DNA of 64,000 nucleotides from Sinimarinibacterium flocculans (GTDB taxonomy: Bacteria > Pseudomonadota > Gammaproteobacteria > Nevskiales > Nevskiaceae), in assembly GCF_003201205.1 (NCBI RefSeq), contig NZ_QICN01000004.1:186001-250000 (forward strand), given 5' to 3'. The notes under the pieces are model-generated. The model had not been told where the DNA came from. It searched no databases and saw nothing but the letters and a program-made list of their open reading frames with translations. Shown one piece after another: positions 20,576-30,614 of this stretch; position 1 is the stretch's first letter; every line of letters starts with the position of its first letter. The position numbers were made by a program, and so were the translations under genes.

Positions 20576-22441
20576 ATGAGCGAACAAAAGTCCCTGCTGC
20601 GTCGTGCCTTCGATCTGCTGTGGGGCGCCGTCGTGCTGCTGTACCGCCTGACGGTGATCGCCGTCGTCGTGCTCGTGCTCGGCCTGCTGTGGCTGGCCTT
20701 CAGCGGCGGGCCGCCGGTGGTGGTCGAGGACAATGTGGCGCTGGTGCTGGCGCCCAGTGGCATCCTGGTCGAGCAGGTGGACGTCGACCCGGGACAGGAG
20801 ATCGTCGAGAGCTTCAGCGGCGAGATGCCGTCGCAATCGAGTCTGCACGACCTGATCGAGGCGCTCGAGGTCGCGCGCAACGACGAGCGCATCCGATTCG
20901 CGGTGCTCAAGCTCGACGGCCTGTGGGGCGCCGGCCTGGCGCAGCTCGACGAGCTGCGGGCGGCGATGACGGCTTTCCAGGCCGCCGGCAAGCAGATCGT
21001 CGCCTGGGGGCCGTGGTACGACCAGGCGCACTACTACGCGGCCGCGCAGGCCGACGAGATCAGCCTCGACCCCTACGGCATGGTCTATGTCGAGGGCTTC
21101 AGTGCCTACAATAACTATTTCGCTGAAGCCATTGAAAAGATTGGAATACAGATGAATGTATTCCGCGTCGGCGCGTTCAAGTCGGCGGTCGAGCCGTTCA
21201 CCCGCAACGACATGTCCGCAGAAGCGCGGGAAGCCAACCGCGAGTGGCTCGGCGACCTGTGGGGCGCCTACCGCGACGTCGTGTCCAGCGGCCGTGGCCT
21301 GCCGCCGGAAGCGGCGGACCGCTATGTCGGCGGCATGCGCGCCGGTTTCGAGGAACTGGGCGGCGATGCCGCGGCCTACGCCCGGGATCAGGGCCTCGTC
21401 ACGCGCATCGAGACGCTGACCGAGTTTCGCGCGCGCATGGCCGAAACGGTCGGCGTGGACGAGGACCACGGCAGCTTCCGCCAGATCCACTACCTCGACT
21501 ACCTCAGCGCCGTGCGCCGTGCGCCGGAACCGCCGTCGGCGGGCGGTGCGAGCAAGGTCGCCCTGGTCGTTGTGCAGGGCGAGATCGTCGACGGGCCGGG
21601 GCAGGTGGGGCAGGCCGGCGGCGACACCATCTTCGAGCTGCTCGAGGATGCGCGCCGTGACGAGGAGGTCGCTGCCGTCGTCCTGCGCATCGACTCGCCC
21701 GGCGGCAGTGTCTGGGCGGCCGAACAGATCCGACGTGCCGTCGGCAACCTGCGGGCGGCTGGCAAGCCCGTGGTGGCGTCGATGTCGAGCGTCGCGGCCA
21801 GCGGCGGCTACTGGGTGGCCATGGATGCCGACGAGATCTGGGCGCACGAGACGACGATCACCGGTTCGATCGGCGTTTTCGGACTGGTGCCGACCTTCGA
21901 CCGCACGCTCGACAAGCTGGGGATTCACACCGACGGCGTCGGCACGACGCCGCTGGCCGGCGCGTTCCGTCTCGACCGGCCGCTCGGCGCCGATGCGCGC
22001 GCGATCATCCAGTCCGGCGTCGAGAAGGTCTATCGCGATTTCATCGAGGGCGTGGCCGGTGCGCGTGAGCTGGACGTCGACGCCGTCGACGCCATCGCCC
22101 AGGGCCGCGTGTGGAGCGGTGCGGATGCAAAGCAGCTGGGCCTGATCGACCAGTTCGGCTCGCTGCGCAATGCCGCCGATGCCGCGGCCGGCCTCGCCGG
22201 GCTCGCCGCGGACGACTATGCGCTCGACGAGCGCCGGCCGCCGCGCAGCTTCACCGCCCGGGTGCTGTCGCAGTTCTCCGGCTCCTTCGGGGCAGCGCTG
22301 CCGCAGGGCTGGCTCGGCTGGATCGAGCGGCTGCGTACGCGTGTCGATGCCCAGTACCTGCTGACCGCGTTCAACGACCCGCGGGGGCTCTACGCCCATT
22401 GCTTCTGCACCCCCGGCGTCTCGGGGCAGGCGGCGCGCTGA
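20576..22441 (+). CDS. sppA: Signal peptide peptidase SppA, 67-kDa type
   Basis: 621 residues, the long duplicated form. A single N-terminal membrane anchor (about 20-42) is followed by two S49 domains. The general-base lysine is K202 in VGAFKSAVEPF and the nucleophile serine is S409 in SVAASGGYW. It degrades leftover signal peptides in the inner membrane. A stretch of about 60 bases before the lysine codon (21105-21170) is strikingly AT-rich and contains a perfect inverted repeat, unlike the rest of the gene, although the protein stays in frame and in family. Confidence 0.96.
   Translation: MSEQKSLLRRAFDLLWGAVVLLYRLTVIAVVVLVLGLLWLAFSGGPPVVVEDNVALVLAPSGILVEQVDVDPGQEIVESFSGEMPSQSSLHDLIEALEVARNDERIRFAVLKLDGLWGAGLAQLDELRAAMTAFQAAGKQIVAWGPWYDQAHYYAAAQADEISLDPYGMVYVEGFSAYNNYFAEAIEKIGIQMNVFRVGAFKSAVEPFTRNDMSAEAREANREWLGDLWGAYRDVVSSGRGLPPEAADRYVGGMRAGFEELGGDAAAYARDQGLVTRIETLTEFRARMAETVGVDEDHGSFRQIHYLDYLSAVRRAPEPPSAGGASKVALVVVQGEIVDGPGQVGQAGGDTIFELLEDARRDEEVAAVVLRIDSPGGSVWAAEQIRRAVGNLRAAGKPVVASMSSVAASGGYWVAMDADEIWAHETTITGSIGVFGLVPTFDRTLDKLGIHTDGVGTTPLAGAFRLDRPLGADARAIIQSGVEKVYRDFIEGVAGARELDVDAVDAIAQGRVWSGADAKQLGLIDQFGSLRNAADAAAGLAGLAADDYALDERRPPRSFTARVLSQFSGSFGAALPQGWLGWIERLRTRVDAQYLLTAFNDPRGLYAHCFCTPGVSGQAAR
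21143..21164. repeat. Inverted repeat in an AT-rich block inside sppA
   Basis: GGAATACA (21143-21150) and TGTATTCC (21157-21164) form a perfect 8-bp stem with a 6-base loop, in codons that are AT-rich against the strong GC bias of the gene. Confidence 0.6.
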
Positions 22442-22480
22442 GCGCGCGTCCGGCCCGTTCCTGCCGCCGGCTGCGAGCCG

Positions 22481-23290
22481 ATGCCGCGCGTTCGAGTCGG
22501 CGACGTCGACCTGTACTACCGCGAGGCGGGTAGCGGCGCGCCGCTGCTGCTGGTGCACGGACTCGGCGGCAGCAGCCTCGACTGGGAGCATCAGCTGGCG
22601 TACTTCGCCGCGCGCTACCGCGTGCTCGCGCCGGACCTGCGCGGATTCGGCGACAGCGCGCGTGGTCGCGGCGCGCTGAGCGTGCGCGCGCACGTCGCGG
22701 ACATCGCCGGTTTCCTGGACGCCATGAAGGTGACGCGCTGTCGCCTGATCGGCCACTCGATGGGCGGCGCCGTCGCGCAGCAGTTCGCGCTGGAGCAACC
22801 GCAGCGGGTCGAGCGGATGGTGATCGCCAACAGCGTGCCGAGCTTCCGGCCGCGTTCGCCGCGTCACCACCTGGAATTCCTCTACCGCCTCGTGGTGATG
22901 GCCGTACTCGGTCCGGCGCGTCTGGCGGAGATCGGTGCGCGGCGCTCGTTTCCCGATCCGGCGCAGGCGGCCCAGCGCGCCCGCGCGGTCGCGCGCGGCG
23001 CGCGCAATTCGCGGCGCAACTATCTTGCGGCCCTGCAGGCCCTGTCGACGTGGTCGGTGATCGAACGCCTCGACGAGCTGCAGATGCCGGTGCTCGTGGC
23101 CGCCTCCGAGCACGACTACTTCGGTCACGACGAGACGGTAATGTTCGCGCACGCGCTGCCCCGTGCACGCCTGCACCTGTTCAAGGGCGCGCACCACGGG
23201 TTGCCGGGGGAGCAACCGGCGGCGTTCAACGCCGTCGTCGAACGTTTCTTCGACGCCCCGCCGCCGGCGCGGCGCAAGGCGACGGCATGA
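22481..23290 (+). CDS. Alpha/beta hydrolase
   Basis: 269 residues. Oxyanion segment LLLVHGLGGSSLDWEHQ, nucleophile elbow LIGHSMGGAVAQ, a late acid in AASEHDYFG and histidine in KGAHHGLPGEQP make a complete triad. The fold is that of esterases, haloperoxidase-like and lipolactonase enzymes; the substrate is unknown. It overlaps murI by ATGA and follows sppA by 39 bases. Confidence 0.82.
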   Translation: MPRVRVGDVDLYYREAGSGAPLLLVHGLGGSSLDWEHQLAYFAARYRVLAPDLRGFGDSARGRGALSVRAHVADIAGFLDAMKVTRCRLIGHSMGGAVAQQFALEQPQRVERMVIANSVPSFRPRSPRHHLEFLYRLVVMAVLGPARLAEIGARRSFPDPAQAAQRARAVARGARNSRRNYLAALQALSTWSVIERLDELQMPVLVAASEHDYFGHDETVMFAHALPRARLHLFKGAHHGLPGEQPAAFNAVVERFFDAPPPARRKATA

Positions 23291-24057
23291 GCAACGACGC
23301 GCCCATCGGCGTCTTCGACTCGGGCGTCGGCGGCGTGTCGGTCCTGCGCGAACTGCGCGCGCTGCTGCCGCGCGAGGCCTTGATCTACTACGCCGACAGC
23401 GCGCACTGCCCCTACGGCGGCAAGCCGCGGGACGCGATTCTCGCGCGGGCCTGCGCGATCACCGAGGAGCTGCTGACTCGGGGCTGCAAGCTCATCGTCG
23501 TCGCCTGCAATACCGCCACGATCGCCGCGGTCGAACATCTGCGGGCCACCTATCCGGTGCCCTTCGTCGGCATGGAGCCGGCGGTCAAGCCGGCCGCTGC
23601 GGCCACGCGCAGTGGCGTCGTCGGCGTGCTGGCGACCGGGGCTGCCCTGGCCGGCGAGAAATTCCACCATCTCGTCGCGACCCATGCGCGTGATGTGCGT
23701 GTGATCACCCAGCCCTGTCCCGGCCTGGTCGAGCAGGTGGAGCGCGGCGCGCTGGACACGCCGCAGACGCGCACGCTGGTCGAGCACTACGTGCAGCCGC
23801 TGCGAGAGCAGGGGGCAGACGTGCTGGTGCTGGGCTGCACCCACTATCCGTTCCTGCGGCCGCTGATCCAGCAGGTCGCGGGCGCGGACGTTGCGCTGCT
23901 CGATACGGGGGCGGCCGTGGCGCGGCAGGTGCAGCGCGTGCTGCAGCGCGAGGCCCTCGCGCGTGCGGGTGAACCGGCCGGCGAGGTGCTGTGGCGGGCC
24001 AGCGGCGATGCGGTGCAGACGGCGCGCCTGTGTCAGGCGCTGTTTGCCGGGCCTTGA
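23287..24057 (+). CDS. murI: Glutamate racemase
   Basis: 256 residues. The two catalytic cysteines are C74 in VACNTATI and C184 in LGCTHYPFL, and the N-terminus GVFDSGVGGVSVL is diagnostic. It supplies D-glutamate for peptidoglycan. The ATG overlaps the hydrolase stop. It ends 33 bases before the convergent nadC, with no obvious terminator in that gap. Confidence 0.97.
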   Translation: MSNDAPIGVFDSGVGGVSVLRELRALLPREALIYYADSAHCPYGGKPRDAILARACAITEELLTRGCKLIVVACNTATIAAVEHLRATYPVPFVGMEPAVKPAAAATRSGVVGVLATGAALAGEKFHHLVATHARDVRVITQPCPGLVEQVERGALDTPQTRTLVEHYVQPLREQGADVLVLGCTHYPFLRPLIQQVAGADVALLDTGAAVARQVQRVLQREALARAGEPAGEVLWRASGDAVQTARLCQALFAGP

Positions 24058-24090
24058 GCCGCGGCGAGTCGCGCAGGTCCCGCGCCGGCC

Positions 24091-24948
24091 TCAGGTGAAG
24101 CGCATCGACAGGTCGATCGCGTGCAGGTGCTTGGTGATCGCGCCGACCGAGATGCGGTCGACGCCGGTTTCGGCGATCGCGCGGACGCGCTCGAGACTGG
24201 CGCCGCCGGAATACTCGAGCAGCGTGCGGCCGCCGCGGTCGCGATGCGCATGCGTGCGGCGGACCGCCTCGCGCAGAGCGTCGAGATCGAAGTCGTCGAC
24301 GAGCAGCAGATCGACGTCGGCGGCGAGGGCGGCGTCGACCTCGTCGAGCGTCTCGGCTTCGGTCATCAGCGGCACGCCGGCCTGCAGCGCCCGCGCCTGC
24401 GCGATGGCCGCGGCGATGCCGCCGGCTGCGGCCACGTGGTTTTCCTTGATTAGGATGCCGTCGTACAGGCCGATGCGATGGTTGACGCCGCCACCGCAGA
24501 GCACGGCGTACTTCTGTGCATTGCGCAGGCCGGGAAGGGTCTTGCGCGTGTCGGCGATGCGGCAGGAGGTGCCGGCGACGGCATCGGCGAAGGCGGCGAC
24601 TGCGGTCGCGGTGCCGGACAGCGTCTGCAGGAAGTTCAGCGCCGTGCGCTCGCCGGTCAGCAGGGCGCGCGCCGGGCCGCGCAGCGTGTAGACGACCTGA
24701 TCGGCGCCGACGCGCTCACCCTCGGCGCATTGCCAGTCGAGCACGACGTCCGGGTCAATCCGCCGGAACACCGCGTCCACCCACGGCCGGCCGCAGATCA
24801 CGGCGGCCTCGCGGGCGATCACCCGTGCCTGCGCCCGGGTCCCGTCGGCGACCAGCCGCGCGGTCACGTCGCCGCTGCCGGCGTCCTCGGCTAGTGCATG
24901 GGCGACGACGGCATCCAGGTCGTCGACATAGGACGGCAAGGTGCGCAT
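24091..24948 (-). CDS. nadC: Nicotinate-nucleotide pyrophosphorylase (quinolinate phosphoribosyltransferase)
   Basis: 285 residues from the ATG at 24948. Characteristic segments include EDAGSGDVTARL, TLRGPARALLTGERTALNFLQTLSGTAT and ADTRKTLPGLR, plus the EAETLDEVDAAL and LLEYSGGASLERV C-terminal motifs. It converts quinolinate and PRPP to nicotinate mononucleotide. The partner nadA lies about 11 kb downstream on the other strand. It follows argF by eight bases, so it is co-transcribed with an arginine gene. Confidence 0.97.
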   Translation of the reverse strand: MRTLPSYVDDLDAVVAHALAEDAGSGDVTARLVADGTRAQARVIAREAAVICGRPWVDAVFRRIDPDVVLDWQCAEGERVGADQVVYTLRGPARALLTGERTALNFLQTLSGTATAVAAFADAVAGTSCRIADTRKTLPGLRNAQKYAVLCGGGVNHRIGLYDGILIKENHVAAAGGIAAAIAQARALQAGVPLMTEAETLDEVDAALAADVDLLLVDDFDLDALREAVRRTHAHRDRGGRTLLEYSGGASLERVRAIAETGVDRISVGAITKHLHAIDLSMRFT

Positions 24949-24956
24949 GGGCGTGC

Positions 24957-25856
24957 TCAGCCGAGCTGCCAGAGATGTTCGAGCAGGGCCATCTGTGCCC
25001 ACAAGCGGTTCTCGGCCTCGTCCCAGACGACGGACTGCGGACCGTCGATCACCTCGGCGCTGACTTCCTCGCCGCGATGTGCCGGCAGGCAGTGCATGAA
25101 GATCGCGTCCGCGCGCGCCTGTGCCATCAGCGCGCGGTCGACCTCGTAGCCGGCGAAATCGGCGAGCCGCTTCTGCGTCTCGGCTTCCTGGCCCATGCTG
25201 GTCCAGGTGTCGGTGACGACCACCTCGGCGCCGTCCACCGCCGCGCGGGCGTCGGCGACGACTTCCACGTGGCGTCCGGCGGCGGCCACGAGCGCCGCAT
25301 CCGGCGCGTAGCCGGCCGGCGCCGCGATGCGCAGCGTGAAACCGAACATGCCGGCGGCCTCGATCCACGAATGGCAGACGTTGTTGCCGTCGCCGATCCA
25401 GGCCGCGACCTTGCCGCGCGGGTCACCGCGATGCTCGAACCAGGTCTGCAGGTCCGCCAGCAGCTGGCAGGGATGGTGCAGCTCCGACAGGCCATTGATT
25501 ACCGGAACCTGCGCATTCACCGCCAGCTCCGCCTGATCCGCCTGCGAGTCGTTGCGGATCATGATCGCGTCGCACATGCGCGAGAGCACCTTGGCCGTGT
25601 CGGAGATCGGCTCGTCGCGACCGAGCTGGGTCGCGCCGGGCTGCAGGAACAGCGCGTGCCCGCCGAACTTCGCCATGCCGGCCTCGAAACTCACACGCGT
25701 ACGCGTCGAGTTCTTCATGAAGATCATGGCCAGCGTGCGGCCGGCGAACTGCTGCCGGTTCAGGGCGGGCTTCGCGCGCAGCGCCATTGCACGCTCGACC
25801 ACCGCGCGTGCCTCTTCGGCGCCGAGATCGGACAGCTTCAGGAAATGCCGGACCAT
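24957..25856 (-). CDS. argF: Ornithine carbamoyltransferase
   Basis: 299 residues. The carbamoyl-phosphate motif STRTRVSFE, the LHHPCQLLADL segment and the HCLPAHRGEEV ornithine-binding loop are all present. It makes citrulline in arginine synthesis. The gene lies between sodB (upstream, same strand, with a terminator between) and nadC, so transcription may start in the 180-base gap; no clear promoter was recognised there. Confidence 0.97.
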   Translation of the reverse strand: MVRHFLKLSDLGAEEARAVVERAMALRAKPALNRQQFAGRTLAMIFMKNSTRTRVSFEAGMAKFGGHALFLQPGATQLGRDEPISDTAKVLSRMCDAIMIRNDSQADQAELAVNAQVPVINGLSELHHPCQLLADLQTWFEHRGDPRGKVAAWIGDGNNVCHSWIEAAGMFGFTLRIAAPAGYAPDAALVAAAGRHVEVVADARAAVDGAEVVVTDTWTSMGQEAETQKRLADFAGYEVDRALMAQARADAIFMHCLPAHRGEEVSAEVIDGPQSVVWDEAENRLWAQMALLEHLWQLG

Positions 25857-25877
25857 GAATCAGTTCCCTCACAAACG

Positions 25878-25903
25878 AAAAAGGGCCGCGACGAACGCGG
25901 CCC
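25878..25903 (-). terminator. Intrinsic terminator between sodB and argF
   Basis: On the minus strand the sequence is GGGCCGCG, a 5-base loop, CGCGGCCC, then five T. The 8-bp stem is perfect. It ends sodB transcription; because it sits 22 bases before the argF ATG it could also act on argF as an attenuator. Confidence 0.8.
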
Positions 25904-25927
25904 GGACCAATGCCGGGTTGTGTCGAG

Positions 25928-26026
25928 GCCATCCATGGCGCAACTGCGGCCACTTCTCCGGACCCCGGCCGCGCCATCCGTGGCGCGGTGTTCGCCGGGG
26001 GCGATTGCCAATCCAGGCAATCGCCC
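25928..26026. repeat. Cluster of palindromes downstream of sodB
   Basis: Three palindromes lie in about 100 bases: GCCATCCATGGC (25928-25939), GCGCCATCCGTGGCGC (25971-25986) and an 11-bp perfect stem GGGCGATTGCC/GGCAATCGCCC (25999-26009 and 26016-26026). The last is nine bases after the sodB stop. They look like REP-type intergenic elements; similar cores occur elsewhere in the window. Confidence 0.6.
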
Positions 26027-26035
26027 TGATCCGAC

Positions 26036-26611
26036 TCACCCGAGATTCTGTTCGACGAAGTCCCAGTTCACGAGCGCCCAGAAGTGCTCGAGGTAGCTCG
26101 GACGCGCGTTGCGATAGTCGATGTAGTAGGCGTGCTCCCAGACGTCGCAGGTCAGCAGCGGCTTCTTGCCATCGGTCATCGGGTTGCCGGCGTTGCTGGT
26201 GTTGACGATCGCCAGGCTGCCGTCGGCGTTCTTGACCAGCCAGGTCCAGCCGGAGCCGAAGTTGCCGGCGGCCGACTCGGTGAACTGCTTCTTGAAGTCC
26301 TCGACACCGCCGAAGGCCTTGACCAGCGCGTCGGTGAGCTTCTTGCCCGGCGCCGCCTGCTTCGGCGTGAGGCAGTTCCAGAAGAAGGTGTGGTTCCAGA
26401 CCTGGGCGGCGTTGTTGAAGATCTTGCCGGAGGACTTCATCACCATCTCGTCGAGCGGCATGTTCTCGAACTCGGTGCCGGCGATCAGCTTGTTGCCATT
26501 GTCGACGTAGGCCTTGTGATGCTTGCCGTAGTGGAAATCGAGCGTCTCGGCCGACATGTGCGGGGCGAGCGCGTCGCGGGCGTAAGGCAGTTCGGGGAGC
26601 GTGAGGGCCAT
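26036..26611 (-). CDS. sodB: Iron superoxide dismutase
   Basis: 191 residues. Metal ligands are visible in LDFHYGKHHKAYVD, QVWNHTFFWN and TCDVWEHAYYIDY, and the FGSGWTWLV segment is the conserved core. The N-terminus MALTLPELPYARDAL and overall length fit the cytoplasmic Fe enzyme rather than the Mn form. It removes superoxide. It has its own promoter and terminator. Confidence 0.97.
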   Translation of the reverse strand: MALTLPELPYARDALAPHMSAETLDFHYGKHHKAYVDNGNKLIAGTEFENMPLDEMVMKSSGKIFNNAAQVWNHTFFWNCLTPKQAAPGKKLTDALVKAFGGVEDFKKQFTESAAGNFGSGWTWLVKNADGSLAIVNTSNAGNPMTDGKKPLLTCDVWEHAYYIDYRNARPSYLEHFWALVNWDFVEQNLG

Positions 26612-26680
26612 GGTTCGTGTGTCCTTGGTGTGACCGGCGCCCGTCGGGTGCCGGTGCCTGGGGGTTTTCAGGGGGGAAAC

Positions 26681-26709
26681 AAAATAGGCGACGGGGGAGT
26701 CAAATTCAA
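26681..26709 (-). promoter_or_regulatory. Promoter of sodB
   Basis: On the minus strand TTGAAT (26709-26704), a 17-base spacer and TATTTT (26686-26681) form a good sigma-70 promoter, about 70 bases before the ATG. It is back-to-back with the grxD promoter. Confidence 0.6.
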
Positions 26710-26715
26710 TAGTCG

Positions 26716-26746
26716 TTCAACTGCGACTCAGCTCCGCGCGTATAAT
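26716..26746 (+). promoter_or_regulatory. Promoter of grxD
   Basis: A perfect TATAAT lies at 26741-26746, with TTCAAC at 26716-26721 as a weaker -35 box (19-base spacer). The predicted transcription start falls about 30 bases before the grxD ATG at 26785. Confidence 0.55.
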
Positions 26747-26784
26747 CCGCGGCCGTTACCAACTCCCCAATGCCGGAGACCTCG

Positions 26785-27114
26785 ATGGATGCACTCGAGC
26801 GCATCAAGCAACAAGTCACCGACAACCCGATCATCCTCTACATGAAGGGGACGCCGGACTTTCCGCAGTGCGGTTTCTCCGCGCGCACCGTGCAGGCGAT
26901 CAAGACCTGCAGCGTGCCGTTCGCCTACGTGAACATCTACGAGGACGAGGAGATCTATCGCGCGCTGCCGAAGTTCGCGAACTGGCCGACGTTCCCGCAG
27001 CTCTACGTCAAGGGCGAGCTGATCGGCGGCTGCGACATCACGCTGGACCTGCACCAGTCCGGCGAACTCGAGAAGATGCTCAAGGAAGCGGTCGGCGAGA
27101 AGAAAGCCGCCTGA
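26785..27114 (+). CDS. grxD: Monothiol glutaredoxin GrxD (Grx4 type)
   Basis: 109 residues from the ATG at 26785, chosen because it has a GGAG ribosome site eight bases upstream and aligns with the family start; an in-frame ATG at 26770 would add five residues. The monothiol active site is CGFS (29-32), with WPTFPQLYVKGELIGGCDI for glutathione and partner binding. It binds and transfers [2Fe-2S] clusters with BolA-type partners. It is followed by a strong bidirectional terminator. Confidence 0.97.
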   Translation: MDALERIKQQVTDNPIILYMKGTPDFPQCGFSARTVQAIKTCSVPFAYVNIYEDEEIYRALPKFANWPTFPQLYVKGELIGGCDITLDLHQSGELEKMLKEAVGEKKAA

Positions 27115-27128
27115 CCGGTTCCGGCTGT

Positions 27129-27161
27129 ACGAAAAACGCCCGCATCGCGGGCGTTTTTCGT
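27129..27161. terminator. Bidirectional terminator between grxD and the DJ-1 gene
   Basis: ACGAAAAACGCCCGC (27129-27143) is the exact inverse of GCGGGCGTTTTTCGT (27147-27161), with a 3-base loop. The GC stem with T runs on both strands terminates both convergent genes. Confidence 0.9.
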
Positions 27162-27168
27162 TGGCGGG

Positions 27169-27717
27169 TCAGGTGGCGTGATGCAGCAGGGCCTCGGCCA
27201 CGCTGCGCCGCGTCGCCTCGCCGCACAGGGCCTCGACCAGCGCGAGCGCGAACGCTATTGCCGACGCCGGTCCCTGGCCGGTGATGCAATGGCCGTCGAC
27301 GACGACCGGCCGGTCGACCCAGTGCAGCAGCGCGTCGCGAAACGACGGGTAGCAGGTGGCCTGTTTGCCGTCGAGCAGGCCGCGAGGCGCCAGCGCCAGC
27401 GCCGGTGCGGCACAGATGCCGCCGTACCAGCGATGCTGCATGCGCTGGGTCTCGACCTTGTCCATGACGCCCTTGTGCGCGCCGAGCGCCCGCGCGCCGG
27501 CTTCGCCGCCGGGCAGCGCGATCAGATCGAAGTCCTGCGCCGCGACCGCGTCGAACAGGCAGTCGGCGACGAGCCGTACGCCGCGCGTGGCGTCGACGCT
27601 GGTCGTGTCGGCGATGCTGGCCACGGTGACGTCGATGTCGGCGCGCCGCAACACGTTGACGATGGTGACGGTCTCGATCGACTCCGAGCCGTGAGTGACC
27701 GGGATCAATGCCTTCAT
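27169..27717 (-). CDS. DJ-1/PfpI family protein (YajL-like)
   Basis: 182 residues from [15 protein letters not shown]. The nucleophile elbow cysteine is in [12 protein letters not shown] and the conserved glutamate is in [22 protein letters not shown] and [17 protein letters not shown] are family segments. Members protect against oxidative or carbonyl stress (YajL, Hsp31-like, deglycase activity debated). The frame is open upstream, but this ATG fits the family start. Divergent from the isocitrate dehydrogenase gene. Confidence 0.88.
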   Translation of the reverse strand: MKALIPVTHGSESIETVTIVNVLRRADIDVTVASIADTTSVDATRGVRLVADCLFDAVAAQDFDLIALPGGEAGARALGAHKGVMDKVETQRMQHRWYGGICAAPALALAPRGLLDGKQATCYPSFRDALLHWVDRPVVVDGHCITGQGPASAIAFALALVEALCGEATRRSVAEALLHHAT

Positions 27718-27792
27718 CGATTCTTCTCCGAGTGGTGGCATGACGGTAGCGCAGACCGGTCGGGCCGTCACTCCGGGGCGGGCGAAGCGGCG

Positions 27793-27798
27793 TAAAAT
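27793..27798 (+). promoter_or_regulatory. Candidate -10 box for icd
   Basis: TAAAAT stands out in the GC-rich gap, 95 bases before the icd ATG, with no clear -35 box. The leader that would follow contains the tandem 12-bp repeats. Confidence 0.3.
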
Positions 27799-27820
27799 CG
27801 GGCCGCCAATCCAGCCGCAG

Positions 27821-27855
27821 ATCCGGCCGAGAATCCGGCCGAGAATCCGGCCGTT
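27821..27855. repeat. Tandem 12-bp repeats in the icd leader
   Basis: Three copies of an AATCCGGCCGAG-like unit lie head to tail (27821-27831, 27832-27843, 27844-27855), the first lacking its leading A and the last diverging at its end, with a looser copy at 27808-27818. They lie between the icd start and the divergent DJ-1 gene. Confidence 0.6.
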
Positions 27856-27892
27856 TCGAGCACCGACGGCACGTACCACGGAGACCGCCTGC

Positions 27893-29659
<1,767 letters not shown>

Positions 29660-29702
29660 GCCGATTCGGCTCGCGAAGCACCGCTTCGCGCACCGGCGAA
29701 CG

Positions 29703-29770
29703 CCCGGCCATGGCGTGCTTGCCTGGGCCCGGGGTGACCCGATGTGACCCCGAGTTGGGCAAGCGCCGGG
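29703..29770. repeat. Large stem-loop between icd and the CinA-like gene
   Basis: Nested complementary blocks are CCCGGC/GCCGGG (29703-29708, 29765-29770), GCTTGCC/GGCAAGC (29717-29723, 29758-29764) and GGGGT/ACCCC (29731-29735, 29747-29751). A smaller hairpin CGCGAAGC/GCTTCGCG (29672-29690) comes first. No T run follows. The 181-base gap holds no gene. Confidence 0.55.
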
Positions 29771-29840
29771 GCAGCGGTCGTATGGCGCATTCCGTCGCGC
29801 CTTGGATGGCCGGCGCGCGACGATCGTTTTGGGCGCGCTG

Positions 29841-30614
29841 ATGCACATCGGCCTGCTCATCGTCGGCGACGAGATCCTCTCCGGCAAACGCCAGGACAAG
29901 CACCTCGCCCGGGTGATCGAGCTGTTGCGTGCCCGCGGCATGGAGCTGTCGTGGGCACGCTTCGTCGGCGACGACGAGGCCGATATCGCCGACGCGCTGC
30001 GCTGGGCGATCGCACGCGGCGACGTGGTGCTCAGCTGCGGCGGCATCGGCGCGACACCGGATGACCGGACCCGGCAGGCGGCGGCACGCGCCTTCGCCGT
30101 GCCGATCGAGCGCCACGCCGAGGCCGAGGCGATCATCGTCGGCCAGTACGGCGCCGCGGCGCGCCCGAACCGGGTGCTGATGGCGGACTTCCCGCGCGGC
30201 GCCGGCCTGATCCCGAACCCGGTCAACCGGGTCGCAGGCTTCTACTGCGGCGATTGCCACTTCGTGCCGGGCTTTCCGGAGATGGCGTGGCCAATGCTGG
30301 AATGGGTGCTCGATACGCGCTATCCACAGTTGCATCGCGGCTCGCCACCGGTCGAGTACCGCCTGCGCGTGCTCGGGTCCAGCGGCGAGGGCGACCTGCT
30401 GCCGCTGATGGAGGACACACTGGCGCGTCATCCCGGCATCAAGCTGTCGAGCCTGCCGTTTCGTGGCGATGCCACGCGGCAGCGGCAGATCGAGTTCGGC
30501 TTCAAGGGCGAGGCCGCGCCCGCGGCGGCGGCCTGCCGGCATTTCCGCGAGGGCCTGCGCGCGTTCGACGGCGTGCAGATCGAGTGGCTGCACGAGCCGC
30601 CGAGACCGGACTGA
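29841..30614 (+). CDS. MoaB/CinA-like molybdopterin-binding domain protein
   Basis: 257 residues from MHIGLLIVGDEILSGK. The N-terminal domain has the MoCF/MPT-binding pattern: GDEILSGKRQDKHL, VVLSCGGIGATPDD and PNPVNRVAGF, as in the N-terminal part of CinA (COG1058). The C-terminal CinA amidohydrolase domain is absent. Relatives are FAD or ADP-ribose pyrophosphatases or of unknown function; here the role is unknown. Confidence 0.85.
   Translation: MHIGLLIVGDEILSGKRQDKHLARVIELLRARGMELSWARFVGDDEADIADALRWAIARGDVVLSCGGIGATPDDRTRQAAARAFAVPIERHAEAEAIIVGQYGAAARPNRVLMADFPRGAGLIPNPVNRVAGFYCGDCHFVPGFPEMAWPMLEWVLDTRYPQLHRGSPPVEYRLRVLGSSGEGDLLPLMEDTLARHPGIKLSSLPFRGDATRQRQIEFGFKGEAAPAAAACRHFREGLRAFDGVQIEWLHEPPRPD

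Noticed and set aside
25857-26035. Small RNA gene downstream of sodB
   Set aside because: Several hairpins are present but no independent promoter was seen; a terminator plus REP-like repeats explains the region more simply.
27800-27860. CRISPR-like repeat array
   Set aside because: The units are directly adjacent 12-bp tandem copies without spacers, and no cas genes are near.
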